From: Thalassovita autumnalis
GTDB lineage: Bacteria > Pseudomonadota > Alphaproteobacteria > Rhodobacterales > Rhodobacteraceae
Direction: 5' to 3'
Length of the DNA stretch: 64,000 bases
NCBI RefSeq assembly: GCF_001458255.1
Contig: NZ_CYSB01000025.1
Coordinates: 248,001-312,000, forward strand
The notes beneath the pieces were generated by a model that made no database searches, was not told the origin of the DNA, and saw nothing but the letters and a program-made list of their open reading frames with translations. Positions 41,293-51,200 of this stretch are shown here, in pieces. Made by a program: the position numbers and the translations under genes. Numbering within the stretch: position 1 is the stretch's first letter; each line of letters opens with the position of its first letter.

Positions 41293-42299
41293 ACCGATTT
41301 CCCCTTGAACAGACCGGTCGGCTTGAACAGCAGCACCACCACAAGGATCGCAAAGCTGACAGCGAATTTATAATCGGTCGACAAAAGCTGCACGAGGCTG
41401 GAAGGCTCCAGGTTTTCCGGCAGCAGATATTTCAGCACTTTCTTCCAGGCATAGGTGATCGTGACCTCGGAAAAGGCGATCACAAAGCCCCCGGCGATGG
41501 CGCCCAGCGGGTTGCCAAGACCACCAACAATTGCGGCCGCAAAAATCGGCAGCAGCAGCTGGAAGTAAGTGAAGGGTTTGAAGGTCTTATCCAGACCGTA
41601 TAGCGTGCCTGCCACAGTGGCCAGCGCCGCAACGATCAGCCAGGTGTACAGCACCACACGTTCCGGGTTGATCCCCGACAGCAACGCCAGATCTTCATTG
41701 TCCGAATAGGCGCGCATCGATTTGCCGGTGCGGGTCTTGTTCAGGAACCAGAACAGCAGCGCCACCACGATGATCGCCGTAACAACGGTGATGCCTTGGG
41801 TGGTGCGGATTGCCAGACCTTCGGAAAGGCCCGTCATCTGCTTGAATTCACGTACGGAAATGATGAACCGCTCACCATCGGCAAAACGCTGATCGTTCGG
41901 GCCGATGATGAAGCGTACAAGGCCGTTCATGATGAACATGACACCCATCGACACGATCACCAGGATGACCGGCTTGGCCTTTTGCTGACGATAGAACCGA
42001 TAAACGGCGCGGTCGGTGACCAGCACCAGCACCATACAGCCAAGGATGCCGAAGGGCAGGGCCAGCAGAGCGGTCGGCAACGGGCCAAGGCTGAGGCCCC
42101 AGCTTTGGAACAGGTAGGTCACCAGCACCACAACCATGGTGCCAAAGGCCATCGTGTCGCCATGGGCGAAGTTGGAAAAGCGCAAGATACCGTAGATCAG
42201 CGTCACGCCAAGCGCGCCAAGCGCCAGCTGGCTGCCATAGGCAACGGCCGGGATCAGCACAAAGTTGGAAAGCACCACAAGGGCGTTCAGGAAGTCCAT
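41289..42299 (-). CDS. livH: Branched-chain amino acid ABC transporter permease LivH
   Basis: Second permease of the importer. 336 residues: ALGALGVTLIYGILRFSNFAHGDTMAFGTMVVV at the N-terminus (LivH signature), then RFIIGPNDQRFADGE in a periplasmic loop, the contact motif TRTGKSMRAYSDNEDLALLSGINPERV and a C-terminal ILVVVLLFKPTGLFKGKSV. Three bases after livF and overlapping livM. Confidence 0.94.
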   Translation of the reverse strand: MDFLNALVVLSNFVLIPAVAYGSQLALGALGVTLIYGILRFSNFAHGDTMAFGTMVVVLVTYLFQSWGLSLGPLPTALLALPFGILGCMVLVLVTDRAVYRFYRQQKAKPVILVIVSMGVMFIMNGLVRFIIGPNDQRFADGERFIISVREFKQMTGLSEGLAIRTTQGITVVTAIIVVALLFWFLNKTRTGKSMRAYSDNEDLALLSGINPERVVLYTWLIVAALATVAGTLYGLDKTFKPFTYFQLLLPIFAAAIVGGLGNPLGAIAGGFVIAFSEVTITYAWKKVLKYLLPENLEPSSLVQLLSTDYKFAVSFAILVVVLLFKPTGLFKGKSV

Positions 42300-42302
42300 G
42301 TC

Positions 42303-43127
42303 TTAACCCCCAAGGAAAGATTGGCGCACTTCCGGATCGGCCAGCAGATCTTTGCCGGTGCCGGTGTGGGCGTTGCGACCTTGGACAAGAACATATCCTT
42401 TGTCCGCGATTTCAAGGGCTTGGCGGGCGTTTTGTTCCACCATCAGGATCGAGATGCCAGTGCGGGCGACCTCAATGATCCGGTCAAACAATTCATCCAT
42501 CACGATGGGCGACACGCCTGCGGTCGGCTCATCCAACAGCAACACCTTGGGCTGGGTCATCAGCGCGCGGCCCACGGCCACCTGCTGACGTTGCCCCCCC
42601 GAAAGTTCCCCCGCTGGCTGGCGCCGTTTGTCGCGCAGGATCGGGAACAGGTCATAGATCTGTTCGATGGTCTGGCGGTAATCGTCCTTGCGGATGAAGG
42701 CGCCCATCTCAAGGTTTTCTTCCACCGTCATTGAGGTGAAGATGTTTGAGGTTTGCGGCACGAAGCCCATGCCCGCCGCAACCCGCGCCTGCGGGGTCAG
42801 GCCAGTGATATCTGTGCCGTCCAGACGGACCGAGCCCTGACGCAGATGCAACATGCCAAAGGTGGCTTTCATCGCGGTGGATTTGCCGGCGCCGTTGGGG
42901 CCAACGATAACCGCGATCTCACCCTTGTTCACCGCAATGGTGCAATCGTGCAAAATGTCTGGGCCGGATTTGCCATACCCACCGGTCATGCTGTCGCCGA
43001 TCAGAAAGGCCTCATCGGTGCTCATGGCGTGGTCGGTGCCGGTCGAAACCTGCATCGTGCCCCCGCCTGTTTTGGTGATCGAAGCATCTTTGTTGCCGCG
43101 ATCGTCTTGGTAGGGATTGTTGCTCAT
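42303..43127 (-). CDS. livF: Branched-chain amino acid ABC transporter ATPase LivF
   Basis: Cytoplasmic ATPase of the importer. 274 residues. Walker A is VGPNGAGKSTAMKATFG, Q-loop FVPQTSNIFTSMTVEENL, signature LSGGQRQQVAVGRAL, Walker B VLLLDEPTAGVSP and switch His-equivalent LMVEQNARQAL. The N-terminus carries about 35 residues more than E. coli LivF ([23 protein letters not shown]), hydrophilic and probably disordered. The ATG overlaps the livG stop as ATGA, which supports this start, although an inner ATG (MSTDEAFLIGD) would give a standard length. Confidence 0.92.
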   Translation of the reverse strand: MSNNPYQDDRGNKDASITKTGGGTMQVSTGTDHAMSTDEAFLIGDSMTGGYGKSGPDILHDCTIAVNKGEIAVIVGPNGAGKSTAMKATFGMLHLRQGSVRLDGTDITGLTPQARVAAGMGFVPQTSNIFTSMTVEENLEMGAFIRKDDYRQTIEQIYDLFPILRDKRRQPAGELSGGQRQQVAVGRALMTQPKVLLLDEPTAGVSPIVMDELFDRIIEVARTGISILMVEQNARQALEIADKGYVLVQGRNAHTGTGKDLLADPEVRQSFLGG

Positions 43128-43906
43128 GCGCCCACCTTGTCCTTGTTTTTCAGGCCGGTGCCCAGATAGGCCTCGATCACCTGTTCGTTCGCCTTGATCT
43201 CGGCTAGGGTGCCCTCGGCCAGAACCTTGCCCTCGGCCATACAAATGACCGGGTTACACAGGCGTTCGATAAAATCCATGTCGTGCTCAATCACCACGAA
43301 TGTGTAGCCGCGTTCTTCGTTCAGCTGCTTGATCGCATCCGCAATGGTATATAGCAGCGTCCGGTTCACGCCGGCGCCCACCTCATCCAGGAAGACGATC
43401 TTGGCGTCGACCATCATGGTGCGGCCCAGTTCCAGCAGTTTTTTCTGACCGCCCGAAATTTCACCCGCCTTCAGATCGGCGATATGGCTGATGGTCAGGA
43501 ACTCCAGCACCTCATCAGCCTTGGCCCGCAGCGCGCGTTCCTCATCGGCGATGCGTTTGCGGCCAAACCATGTGTTCCACAAGGCTTCGCCCGACTGTCC
43601 GCCCGGCACCATCATCAGGTTTTCCCGGCAGGTCATTGAATGGAATTCATGGGCAATCTGGAAGGTCCGCAGCAGCCCCTTATGGAACAGCTCATGCGGC
43701 GGCAATCCGGTGATGTCCTCACCATCCATGGTGACCCGGCCCGAGGTGGGCGGCAAGACACCGGCGATGACGTTGAACAATGTGGTTTTTCCGGCACCAT
43801 TTGGGCCAATCAGCCCGGTGATGGAGCCTTTTTCGATGGTGAGTGTCGCGCCATCTACGGCGTGAAATCCCCCGAAATGCTTATGGACGTCTTCTACGAC
43901 GATCAT
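43124..43906 (-). CDS. livG: Branched-chain amino acid ABC transporter ATPase LivG
   Basis: Second ATPase of the importer. 260 residues: [49 protein letters not shown] (Walker A near residue 35), the LivG-type insertion after [25 protein letters not shown], signature [16 protein letters not shown], Walker [13 protein letters not shown] and switch His [13 protein letters not shown] 43906 has a GGGGGAA site. An earlier in-frame start would run into the livK-livG spacer. Confidence 0.94.
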   Translation of the reverse strand: MIVVEDVHKHFGGFHAVDGATLTIEKGSITGLIGPNGAGKTTLFNVIAGVLPPTSGRVTMDGEDITGLPPHELFHKGLLRTFQIAHEFHSMTCRENLMMVPGGQSGEALWNTWFGRKRIADEERALRAKADEVLEFLTISHIADLKAGEISGGQKKLLELGRTMMVDAKIVFLDEVGAGVNRTLLYTIADAIKQLNEERGYTFVVIEHDMDFIERLCNPVICMAEGKVLAEGTLAEIKANEQVIEAYLGTGLKNKDKVGA

Positions 43907-44017
43907 GAAGCAGTTCCCCCGTCTTGGCGCATTGTTTGCGCCTGTTTGATTGGTGTGACGCGTTTTCGCGTCTGGTTTTACGCGCAGGGCGAGATTGCCC
44001 CGCTGTTGATGCAGCAC

Positions 44018-44038
44018 AGCCCGGCACAGGGCCGGGCT
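44018..44038 (-). promoter_or_regulatory. Hairpin between livK and livG
   Basis: AGCCCGGC / GCCGGGCT, an 8-bp stem with 5-base loop, 30 bases after the livK stop and without a U tract. Such hairpins usually protect the abundant binding-protein message or partly end transcription, giving more LivK than transporter. That role is inferred. Confidence 0.5.
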
Positions 44039-44067
44039 GACTGAATTTTTACAGGAAAGCTAAAGGA

Positions 44068-45258
44068 TTAGCGGTACTTAACCGTTTCCAGCTTGCCACC
44101 CTGAACTTCGATCTCACGGTAGCCGCCTGCGGCTTCACCGGGGCCGATCAGCTCAACCGCGGTTGCGCCGACATAGTCGATGTCACCACCAGCTGCCAGG
44201 ATCTCCAGGCCTTTGGCCAGTTCACCCGGGTAGATCTTTTCGCCCGGAGCGTTGGCTACCATTTCCACTTTGGATTTGTAGTCGCCCGGCTCAACCGACC
44301 CTGCGGCCTGCATGGCCAGCATGATCAGCGCTGCAGCGTCGTAGCTTTCACCCACATAGGGGCCCGAAGCATCAACACCGGTGGCGGCCACTTTTTCAAC
44401 AACCATCGAGGCGTCTGCAGCGTCGCTGCCCGGCGCGGTGCCGATCGAGCCTTCGATTTCATCGCCGAAGGTGGTTTCCAGGTTCGGGCCGATCATACCG
44501 TCGGGCAGAACGAAGGTGTCAAATGCACCGGTGTCCAGTGCCGCACGGATCACGCCCGGGCCACCCTGGTCAACATAGCCTGCAACAACCAGCGCGTCGC
44601 CGCCGGCCGAAGCCAGCGCGCCAACTTCAGCCGAGTAATCAGCTTTGCCGTCTTCGTGGGCGGTGGTGGTGGTCACGGTGCCGCCAGCAGCTGCGTAAGC
44701 CGCGGCGAAGCTGTCCGCCAGACCTTTACCGTAGTCGTTGTTGGTGTAGGTCACAGCCACTTCGCTGATGCCTTTTTCCATCAGCACGTCAGCCAGAACC
44801 TGACCCTGACGCGCATCCGACGGGGCGGTGCGGAAGAACAGGCCGTTGTCTTCAGCGGCGGACAGGGCAGGCGAGGTCGCCGAAGGCGAAATCATCACAG
44901 TGCCGTTTGCCAGTGCAACGTTCGACAGGATTGCGCCGGTAACACCCGAGCAGTCAGCGCCCATGATACCTTTGACGCCGTCCGAGGTGACCAGACGTTC
45001 TGCAGCTGCGGTTGCAGCGCCTGAGTCGATGCAGGTCGAGTCAGCGCGTACGGGCATGACAGTCTTGCCGCCCAGCAGTTTGCCGCTTTCGGAAACTTCG
45101 CTCATCGCCAGTTCCGCGCCGCCTGCCATGGCAGGGGTCAGCGATTCAATCGGGCCTGTGAAGCCCAGGATGATACCCAGTTTAACAGCGTGGTCATCTG
45201 CCATTGCGCCGCCAGCCATAAGCGCGGTCGCGGCCGAAGCCATCAGAAACTTTTTCAT
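44068..45258 (-). CDS. livK: Branched-chain amino acid ABC transporter substrate-binding protein
   Basis: Periplasmic type I binding protein. 396 residues with signal peptide MKKFLMASAATALMAGGAMA and mature start near DDHAVKLGIILGFTGPIESLTPAMAGGAELAM. Two Rossmann-like lobes follow, with VKGIMGADCSGVTGAILSNVALANGTVMISPSATSPALS and VTYTNNDYGKGLADSFAAAYAAAGG. A GGGAGAAAATC site precedes the ATG. First gene of the operon. The ligand could be branched-chain amino acids or a related compound, and the sequence does not decide. Confidence 0.9.
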   Translation of the reverse strand: MKKFLMASAATALMAGGAMADDHAVKLGIILGFTGPIESLTPAMAGGAELAMSEVSESGKLLGGKTVMPVRADSTCIDSGAATAAAERLVTSDGVKGIMGADCSGVTGAILSNVALANGTVMISPSATSPALSAAEDNGLFFRTAPSDARQGQVLADVLMEKGISEVAVTYTNNDYGKGLADSFAAAYAAAGGTVTTTTAHEDGKADYSAEVGALASAGGDALVVAGYVDQGGPGVIRAALDTGAFDTFVLPDGMIGPNLETTFGDEIEGSIGTAPGSDAADASMVVEKVAATGVDASGPYVGESYDAAALIMLAMQAAGSVEPGDYKSKVEMVANAPGEKIYPGELAKGLEILAAGGDIDYVGATAVELIGPGEAAGGYREIEVQGGKLETVKYR

Positions 45259-45482
45259 GATTTTCTCCCAAGTTGGAACTTAAGTCCGGATTCGACCCTA
45301 TCTCCGGATTCTGGAAAAGAAAAGCACCCTTGAACGGGGTTTTTGATCACAAATTCTGAGTTCCGCGAGGGCAGATATAAGAATGTTTGTTGAAAGAGTG
45401 CCGGGGCGTACTAAACTTAGTCAACGGCCCCTTCCCGCACTGAATGTTCGACCCGATTGAAACAAAGCTGCGAGATGCTGAG

Positions 45483-46619
45483 ATGAGCGAGACGACACCC
45501 CGGACAAAGGCCCGGCCGCATCCCCTAGGGATCGGGTTCGTCTCGTTCAGCCTGATGTTGCTGGCCTGGGTCATGCTCGTTGCGACACCGGCCCGTTCGG
45601 TGGAGTACAACATCGATAAGGTAGCTGATGGTTTCGTCGTGCCCTGGTCGCTGGCCTTTTTGCCTGATGGCGGTTTTCTGGTCACTGAACGTGATGGTGC
45701 CCTCTGGCAAGTTGCACCGGATGGGACGCGTCAGCAGATCAAAGGGCTGCCGGATATCACCGCGATCGGGCAGGGCGGCCTGCTGGATGTGGTCGCTGCT
45801 GAGGATTTCAGCTCCTCCCGCCGCATCTTCCTCAGCTACACTACGGATGTTCCGGGGGGCGCAGGCACAGCCATGGCCACCGCGATCCTGCCTGAAGGGT
45901 CTGACCGGCTCGAACGTGTGTTCCGCATTTTCCAACTGCAGCGGGGAAACCAGAACGGGCGCCACTTTGGCGGTCGGATTGTGAAAACCGCGGATGGCCA
46001 TCTGTTCCTGACAGTTGGCGACATGGGCGAAGCACGTGAAGCGCAAAATGTTGGCTCCCATTGGGGCAAGATCCTCCGCCTGCGCGTCGATGGCACCGTA
46101 CCGCGCGACAACCCGTTTCAGATGCGCCGCAACGCGCTGCCTGAGATCTGGAGCCTTGGCCATCGCAACCCGCAGGGTCTGACTCTCACCCGTGAAGGGG
46201 CTCTGGTGTCCTCGGAACATGGCGCCAAGGGCGGGGATGAGTTGAACTGGATTGAAGCAGGCGCCAACTATGGCTGGCCGGTCATTTCCTACGGCACCCA
46301 CTACGATGGCCGTAAGATCGGCGAGGGCACAGAAAAACGCGGCATGCGCCAACCACTGATCTATTGGGATCCCTCCATCGCGCCCTCTGGCATGATGGTT
46401 TATGAGGGCGAAATGTTCCCGGAATGGCGCGGCGATCTGTTTGTCGGCTCGTTAAAGTTTGACTATATCGCACAGGTTGCCGGCAAAGGTCTGACCCAGG
46501 TGAGTCAGATAAAAACAAATGAGACCCAGAGGGTCCGCGACGTGCGCGAAGCCCCTGATGGATCCATCTGGTTTCTGAGCGAAGGAAATGGCGCCGTTTA
46601 CCGTTTGTGGCGCCCCTGA
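45483..46619 (+). CDS. PQQ-type soluble sugar (aldose) dehydrogenase family protein
   Basis: About 378 residues: a signal or anchor helix (GIGFVSFSLMLLAWVMLVATPARS) then a six-bladed propeller of the soluble glucose/sorbosone dehydrogenase (YliI-like) family. Segments are VPWSLAFLPDGGFLVTERDGALWQV, HFGGRIVKTADGHLFLTVGDMGE, EIWSLGHRNPQGLTL, VSSEHGAKGGDELNWIEAGANYGWPVISYG and APSGMMVYEGEMFPEWRGDLFVGSL. The His, Asp and Gly-rich positions that hold PQQ/Ca2+ look present. No pqq biosynthesis genes are in the window. An in-frame ATG at 45444 would add 13 residues. Confidence 0.85.
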   Translation: MSETTPRTKARPHPLGIGFVSFSLMLLAWVMLVATPARSVEYNIDKVADGFVVPWSLAFLPDGGFLVTERDGALWQVAPDGTRQQIKGLPDITAIGQGGLLDVVAAEDFSSSRRIFLSYTTDVPGGAGTAMATAILPEGSDRLERVFRIFQLQRGNQNGRHFGGRIVKTADGHLFLTVGDMGEAREAQNVGSHWGKILRLRVDGTVPRDNPFQMRRNALPEIWSLGHRNPQGLTLTREGALVSSEHGAKGGDELNWIEAGANYGWPVISYGTHYDGRKIGEGTEKRGMRQPLIYWDPSIAPSGMMVYEGEMFPEWRGDLFVGSLKFDYIAQVAGKGLTQVSQIKTNETQRVRDVREAPDGSIWFLSEGNGAVYRLWRP

Positions 46620-46631
46620 TCCCGCGATCCC

Positions 46632-47636
46632 TTATTCTTCGACCTTCATCATCTGGCTGCCGCGTTCCCGGTACGGGGTGGTGTTGTAATGCGAGCGATA
46701 GCATTTGGAAAAATGCGAAGGCGAGGCAAAGCCACAGGCCAGCGCCACGTTGATCACGCTCATATCCGTCTGCATCAGCAGATTGCGCGCCTTCTGCAGG
46801 CGTAGCTCCATATAATAGCGTTTTGGGGAGCGGTTCAGGTAGCGGCGGAACAAACGCTCCAGCTGGCGGGTCGACATGCCAACATCCTTGGCCAGCAGCG
46901 ATGGGCTGATCAGCTCCTCGATATTGGCTTCCATCATCTGAATCACCTGGCTCAGCTTCGGGTGACGTACCCCGATGCGGGTGGGCACCGACAGGCGTAA
47001 CGGATCCTGATCGGTCCGGATCGAGGAATAGATCAACTGATCCGCCACCGCATTCGCCAGCTCCTCGCCATGGTCGGCCGCAATCAGGGACAGCATCAGA
47101 TCCAGCGAAGCCGTGCCGCCCGCCGCTGTCATCCGGTTGCCGGACACCACAAAAACCGACTTGGTCAGCTCAACATCAAGAAACTCTTCTTCAAAGCTGT
47201 CTTGATGTTCCCAATGAATGGTGGCGCGTTTGCCGTCCAGCAGGCCAGATTTGGCCAGCGCATAGGCGCCAGTACACAGGCTGCCGACGCTGATGCCACG
47301 CCGGGCTTCGCGCCGCAGCCAGGAAATCAGCCGTTTTGAGGTGTTGGAACGCACATCAACGCCACCGCACAAAAGTAGCCGGTCTTCACGGCCCAATTCG
47401 CCCAGATCACTGTCCATATTAAAGGCAACCCCAGATGAACTGGTGACCGTTTCACCGCCTTCGCCCTGTAACTCCCATTGATAAAGCTCTTTGCCTGCGG
47501 TGTAATTCGCGATCCTCAGACAATCGAGCGCCGCCGCAAAGGGCAGCAGCGTGAACTGCTCAAGAAGAACAAAAACAACTTTTTTAGGGTGCTCTCCGAC
47601 CGGAGGGGCAGAGCGCGAGATGCGGTTTGGGTCCAT
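46632..47636 (-). CDS. GlxA-type AraC-family regulator (DJ-1/PfpI plus HTH)
   Basis: 334 residues. The N-terminal DJ-1/PfpI-like domain (VVFVLLEQFTLLPFAAALDCLRIANY ... GISVGSLCTGAYALAKSGLLDGKRATIHWEH) keeps the Cys of the nucleophile elbow. The C-terminal AraC domain has two helix-turn-helix motifs (LAKDVGMSTRQLERLFRRYLNRSPKRYYM and DMSVINVALACGFASPSHFSKCYRSHY). Members often control choline, carnitine, betaine or amino-acid breakdown, and the target here is unknown. Convergent with the sugar dehydrogenase. ATG 47636 is preferred over an upstream frame-open start. Confidence 0.88.
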   Translation of the reverse strand: MDPNRISRSAPPVGEHPKKVVFVLLEQFTLLPFAAALDCLRIANYTAGKELYQWELQGEGGETVTSSSGVAFNMDSDLGELGREDRLLLCGGVDVRSNTSKRLISWLRREARRGISVGSLCTGAYALAKSGLLDGKRATIHWEHQDSFEEEFLDVELTKSVFVVSGNRMTAAGGTASLDLMLSLIAADHGEELANAVADQLIYSSIRTDQDPLRLSVPTRIGVRHPKLSQVIQMMEANIEELISPSLLAKDVGMSTRQLERLFRRYLNRSPKRYYMELRLQKARNLLMQTDMSVINVALACGFASPSHFSKCYRSHYNTTPYRERGSQMMKVEE

Positions 47637-47847
47637 CGACGTATCCTTGCCAAAGAGGAAACGACAGAAACAGGTTTGCGCCCCGGGTGCAAGAGGTTGC
47701 AAACATCGAATGGCTCAATCTTAACAACGCGCTGCTAGAACAACAATAGAACCTGTTAGCGCACGCATTTTTACAATTCCTTTATGGTCAGCCCCGATCT
47801 TGTTCGATATAGAAAGGCGACGCCCAAATACCCGATCGGAGGATAGA

Positions 47848-49215
47848 ATGAACGATTGGCAAAAAACCGACTGGCGCAGCAAGCCACGGGTCCAGATGCC
47901 TGACTATACTGACGCCGCCGCTCTGAATGCGGTTGAGGCGCAGCTGTCGAAATATCCGCCGCTGGTTTTTGCCGGTGAAGCGCGCAAGCTGAAGGCCCAG
48001 CTGGGCGCGGCGTCGCGCGGCGAGGCGTTCCTGCTGCAGGGTGGCGATTGCGCCGAAAGCTTTGATCAGTTCTCGGCTAATGGCATCCGCGACACCTTCA
48101 AGGTGATGCTGCAGATGGCGATGGTGCTGACCTATGGTGCCAAAGTACCTGTGGTCAAGGTCGGCCGGATGGCAGGCCAGTTCGCCAAACCCCGTTCGGC
48201 ACCCACCGAAACCGTCGATGGGGTGGAACTGCCCAGCTACCGCGGTGATATCATCAATGAGCTGGATTTTACCTCCGCCGCCCGAATTCCCGATCCGAAA
48301 AAGATGCTGCAGGCCTACACCCAGGCTGCTGCAACTTTGAACCTGCTGCGCGCCTTCTCGACCGGTGGTTATGCAGATGTGCATCAGGTGCACCAGTGGA
48401 CGCTGGGCTTCACTGAGGGCGAAAAGGCTGCGAAATACCGCGATATGGCCAACCGCATCAGCGACACGCTGGACTTCATGCGCGCTGCCGGTGTGGACAG
48501 CGATCGCGCCCACACACTGCAGACCGTGGATTTCTACACCAGCCATGAATCGCTGCTGCTGGAATACGAAGAGGCGCTGACCCGTCTTGATTCCACCTCT
48601 GGCAAGTGGCTGGCAGGCTCGGGCCATATGATCTGGATTGGCGACCGCACCCGTCAGCCCGATGGCGCCCATGTTGAATTTGCCCGTGGTGTGATGAACC
48701 CGGTTGGCCTGAAATGCGGCCCGACCACCACCGCTGAGGATCTGAAGGTCCTGATGCAGAAGCTGAACCCGGAAAACGAAGAGGGCAAACTGACCCTGAT
48801 TGCCCGTTTCGGTGCCGGCAAAGTGGGTGAACATCTGCCCCGTCTGATTCGTGCCGTTGAAGAAGAAGGTGCCAAGGTTCTGTGGACCTGTGACGCGATG
48901 CACGGCAATACGATCAAATCGGCCACCGGCTATAAGACTCGTCCGTTCCAGTCGGTGCTGCAGGAGGTTCAGGAATTCTTCCAGATCCACCGCGCTGAAG
49001 GCACGGTTCCGGGGGGCGTTCATTTCGAAATGACCGGCCAGGACGTGACCGAATGCACCGGCGGCGTGCGCGAAGTCACCGAAGAGGATCTGTCAGATCG
49101 CTACCACACCGCCTGTGACCCGCGCCTCAATGCAAGCCAGTCTCTGGAGCTGGCCTTCCTGGTGGCCGAGGAACTGTCGGCCCTGCGCGAAGATCGCCCC
49201 GCCAAGGCTGTTTAA
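47848..49215 (+). CDS. aroG: 3-deoxy-7-phosphoheptulonate (DAHP) synthase, class II
   Basis: First step of the shikimate pathway: phosphoenolpyruvate plus erythrose 4-phosphate. 455 residues, plant-type class II. It begins [20 protein letters not shown]. Motifs are [43 protein letters not shown] (substrate binding), [52 protein letters not shown] and a metal-binding [23 protein letters not shown] site precedes the ATG, and a terminator follows. Confidence 0.96.
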   Translation: MNDWQKTDWRSKPRVQMPDYTDAAALNAVEAQLSKYPPLVFAGEARKLKAQLGAASRGEAFLLQGGDCAESFDQFSANGIRDTFKVMLQMAMVLTYGAKVPVVKVGRMAGQFAKPRSAPTETVDGVELPSYRGDIINELDFTSAARIPDPKKMLQAYTQAAATLNLLRAFSTGGYADVHQVHQWTLGFTEGEKAAKYRDMANRISDTLDFMRAAGVDSDRAHTLQTVDFYTSHESLLLEYEEALTRLDSTSGKWLAGSGHMIWIGDRTRQPDGAHVEFARGVMNPVGLKCGPTTTAEDLKVLMQKLNPENEEGKLTLIARFGAGKVGEHLPRLIRAVEEEGAKVLWTCDAMHGNTIKSATGYKTRPFQSVLQEVQEFFQIHRAEGTVPGGVHFEMTGQDVTECTGGVREVTEEDLSDRYHTACDPRLNASQSLELAFLVAEELSALREDRPAKAV

Positions 49216-49247
49216 GCCCTAGGTCACAGATCAGTTCACGCAAAGCG

Positions 49248-49274
49248 AAAGCGCCCCATTGCCGGGGCGCTTTT
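49248..49274 (+). terminator. Intrinsic terminator after the DAHP synthase gene
   Basis: AAAGCGCCCC / GGGGCGCTTTT with a 6-base loop, followed by TCGTTTTT. It lies between convergent genes. Confidence 0.85.
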
Positions 49275-49316
49275 CGTTTTTGCCACATTTGTTTTTCTCA
49301 GGGTGGCGTTAACCAT

Positions 49317-50024
49317 TCAGCCTTCGGTTTTCACCAACCTCAGATGCGGAGGCCTGATGGGTTGTGCCATGTCTTGGACAGGCTCGCGCGCCACAAAGAC
49401 TGCGCTCGCCTCAGCAAATCCGACCGCCTGTTGGGGTTCCGGCAGCAAGGAATGCCCTGACAGTACCCGCAACCGGTGGCCGGCCAGTTGGAAATGCCGC
49501 GGCGTCTCACCGATGACACCTTTATAGGACATCGTGCCAAGAATGCGGGTGCTGTGCCCGCGGTCATCACTCAGCGGCCAGAGGGTCATTCGCCCCTCAA
49601 GCAGGGGCTTGCCACGGCCCCGTTCGGCGCTGAGTGTCATCTGAGCGATACCCGGTTTTGCGCAAACTGCCTCGGCCAGTTCATCAATCTCTTTGCGGTA
49701 ATGCGGGGCAAACAGGCTGCCAAACGGCATGCCGCGCACCTCCATCCCTTGAAGATCATTGAAGATTTGCCCTGCCAACCGCAGCCGCGTCATGCCGGGT
49801 GCAATCCGCTCCAGAATAAAGGAATGGGCCAGCGCCCCCTCAATCCCGCGAGGATCAATATCTGCCCGGGCAGGCATCACCCGACCAGCCCGTTTGCCCT
49901 GCCAATAAGCGTCAATCTCAGCAATCTCAGGAAAGCGGCGATCCGACAGGAAGGGCGACATTTCGATAACGTTATCTTTCTGCTCCGCCTGCGCTGCGGG
50001 GCCGTGGTGATCCATCTCAAACAT
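49317..50024 (-). CDS. PAS_5-family domain protein
   Basis: 235-residue soluble protein with a PAS_5-type fold in the first 150 residues or so (RFPEIAEIDAYWQGKRAGRVMPARADIDPRGIEGALAHSFILERIAPGMTRLRLAGQ). The pattern of a positively charged RxxRxxMPxRxDIDP lead is typical of this alphaproteobacterial family. The C-terminal part (HRLRVLSGHSLLPEPQQAVGFAEA, and a basic end) has no recognised domain. No output domain is visible. Function unknown. Confidence 0.75.
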   Translation of the reverse strand: MFEMDHHGPAAQAEQKDNVIEMSPFLSDRRFPEIAEIDAYWQGKRAGRVMPARADIDPRGIEGALAHSFILERIAPGMTRLRLAGQIFNDLQGMEVRGMPFGSLFAPHYRKEIDELAEAVCAKPGIAQMTLSAERGRGKPLLEGRMTLWPLSDDRGHSTRILGTMSYKGVIGETPRHFQLAGHRLRVLSGHSLLPEPQQAVGFAEASAVFVAREPVQDMAQPIRPPHLRLVKTEG

Positions 50025-50300
50025 AAAACCGCCTCATCACTCTCGTCCAAACAACAGATGGGCCTCGGCCTCCAAAAGCGGTTAAGAAAACCCTAAGGCA
50101 GCAAAGGTTACCGATACCTTAATATGCCACGAGTTATTTCAAATTCGCCGAAATTCCGTTCGATTGGTTAACCGAACTGTTACAAAGATCGGGTAGTGTC
50201 ACACGGTCTGATCCCCGGCGACAGGCACCTCAGTGGTATTCTCCCTTGCTGCGCAGCGCAGGCTGTGACCATATCAATGCGCGCAACCACGGAGGACAAC

Positions 50301-51191
50301 GTGCTGCAATCAATGACAGGCTTTGCATCTGGCAAAGGGGAACTGGCCCCTTACAGCTGGACTTGGGAAATCCGCTCGGTCAATGCCAAGGGGCTCGATC
50401 TGCGCCTTCGGGTGCCGGATTGGATCGAAGGGTTGGAAACCACGCTGCGCGCCCGGCTGGGCAAGGCGATGGGGCGTGGCAATGTCACCCTGTCGCTGAA
50501 GGTGCAGCGCGAAGACAGCGGCGGCAGCCTGTCCCTGAACGGCGCGGCGCTCGACTCTATGCTGGAGGCGATGGCCACCGTCACCGCCCGTGCGGAGGCG
50601 AATGGCGTCGCACTGGCCCCGGTGACCGCCGTGGATCTGATGAACCTGCGCGGCGTGATGGAACAGGGCTCCAGCGAGGAAGAGACCAAAGCGCTTGGTG
50701 CGGCCGTGTTGCAAGGGTTTGAGCCGGTATTGCAGCAATTCCTGGACATGCGCGGCAACGAAGGGCGTGCCCTGCATGAGGTGCTGACACGCACCGTGGA
50801 TGAGATCGAAACGCTGGTCGGTCAGGCAGAAGCGGCGATCGGCAATCGCAAAGAGGCGATGGAAGAAGCGCTGCGCGCCGCGCTAGCGCGGGTGATGCAG
50901 AATGTTGATACGATGGATGAGGACCGCCTGGCGCAGGAAATGGCGCTGGTTGCGGTGAAATCTGACGTGACCGAAGAATTGGACCGGCTGCACGCCCATA
51001 TCGGCGCGGCGCGCGGTCTTTTGCAGGAACGCAAACCGGTGGGCCGCAAGCTGGACTTCCTGATGCAGGAATTTAACCGTGAGGCGAACACGCTCTGTTC
51101 GAAATCGCAAAATACCGCGTTGACGCGCATTGGTCTGGACCTCAAAACCGTGATCGACCAAATGCGTGAACAAGTACAGAATGTGGAGTAA
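50301..51191 (+). CDS. yicC: YicC/YloC-family endoribonuclease
   Basis: About 296 residues. It starts VLQSMTGFASGKGEL, matching the family opening 'M..SMT.FA', then WEIRSVNAKGLDLRLRVPDWIEGLE and the C-terminal DUF1732 domain (SDVTEELDRLHAHIGAARGLLQERKPVGRKLDFLMQEFNREANTLCSKSQN). E. coli YicC acts on small RNAs and mRNAs, and the family fold binds RNA. The GTG at 50301 has GGAGG six bases upstream and so is the best start; an ATG four codons later is possible. yicC-gmk pairing is widespread. Confidence 0.92.
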   Translation: MLQSMTGFASGKGELAPYSWTWEIRSVNAKGLDLRLRVPDWIEGLETTLRARLGKAMGRGNVTLSLKVQREDSGGSLSLNGAALDSMLEAMATVTARAEANGVALAPVTAVDLMNLRGVMEQGSSEEETKALGAAVLQGFEPVLQQFLDMRGNEGRALHEVLTRTVDEIETLVGQAEAAIGNRKEAMEEALRAALARVMQNVDTMDEDRLAQEMALVAVKSDVTEELDRLHAHIGAARGLLQERKPVGRKLDFLMQEFNREANTLCSKSQNTALTRIGLDLKTVIDQMREQVQNVE

Positions 51192-51200
51192 CCCAAGACC

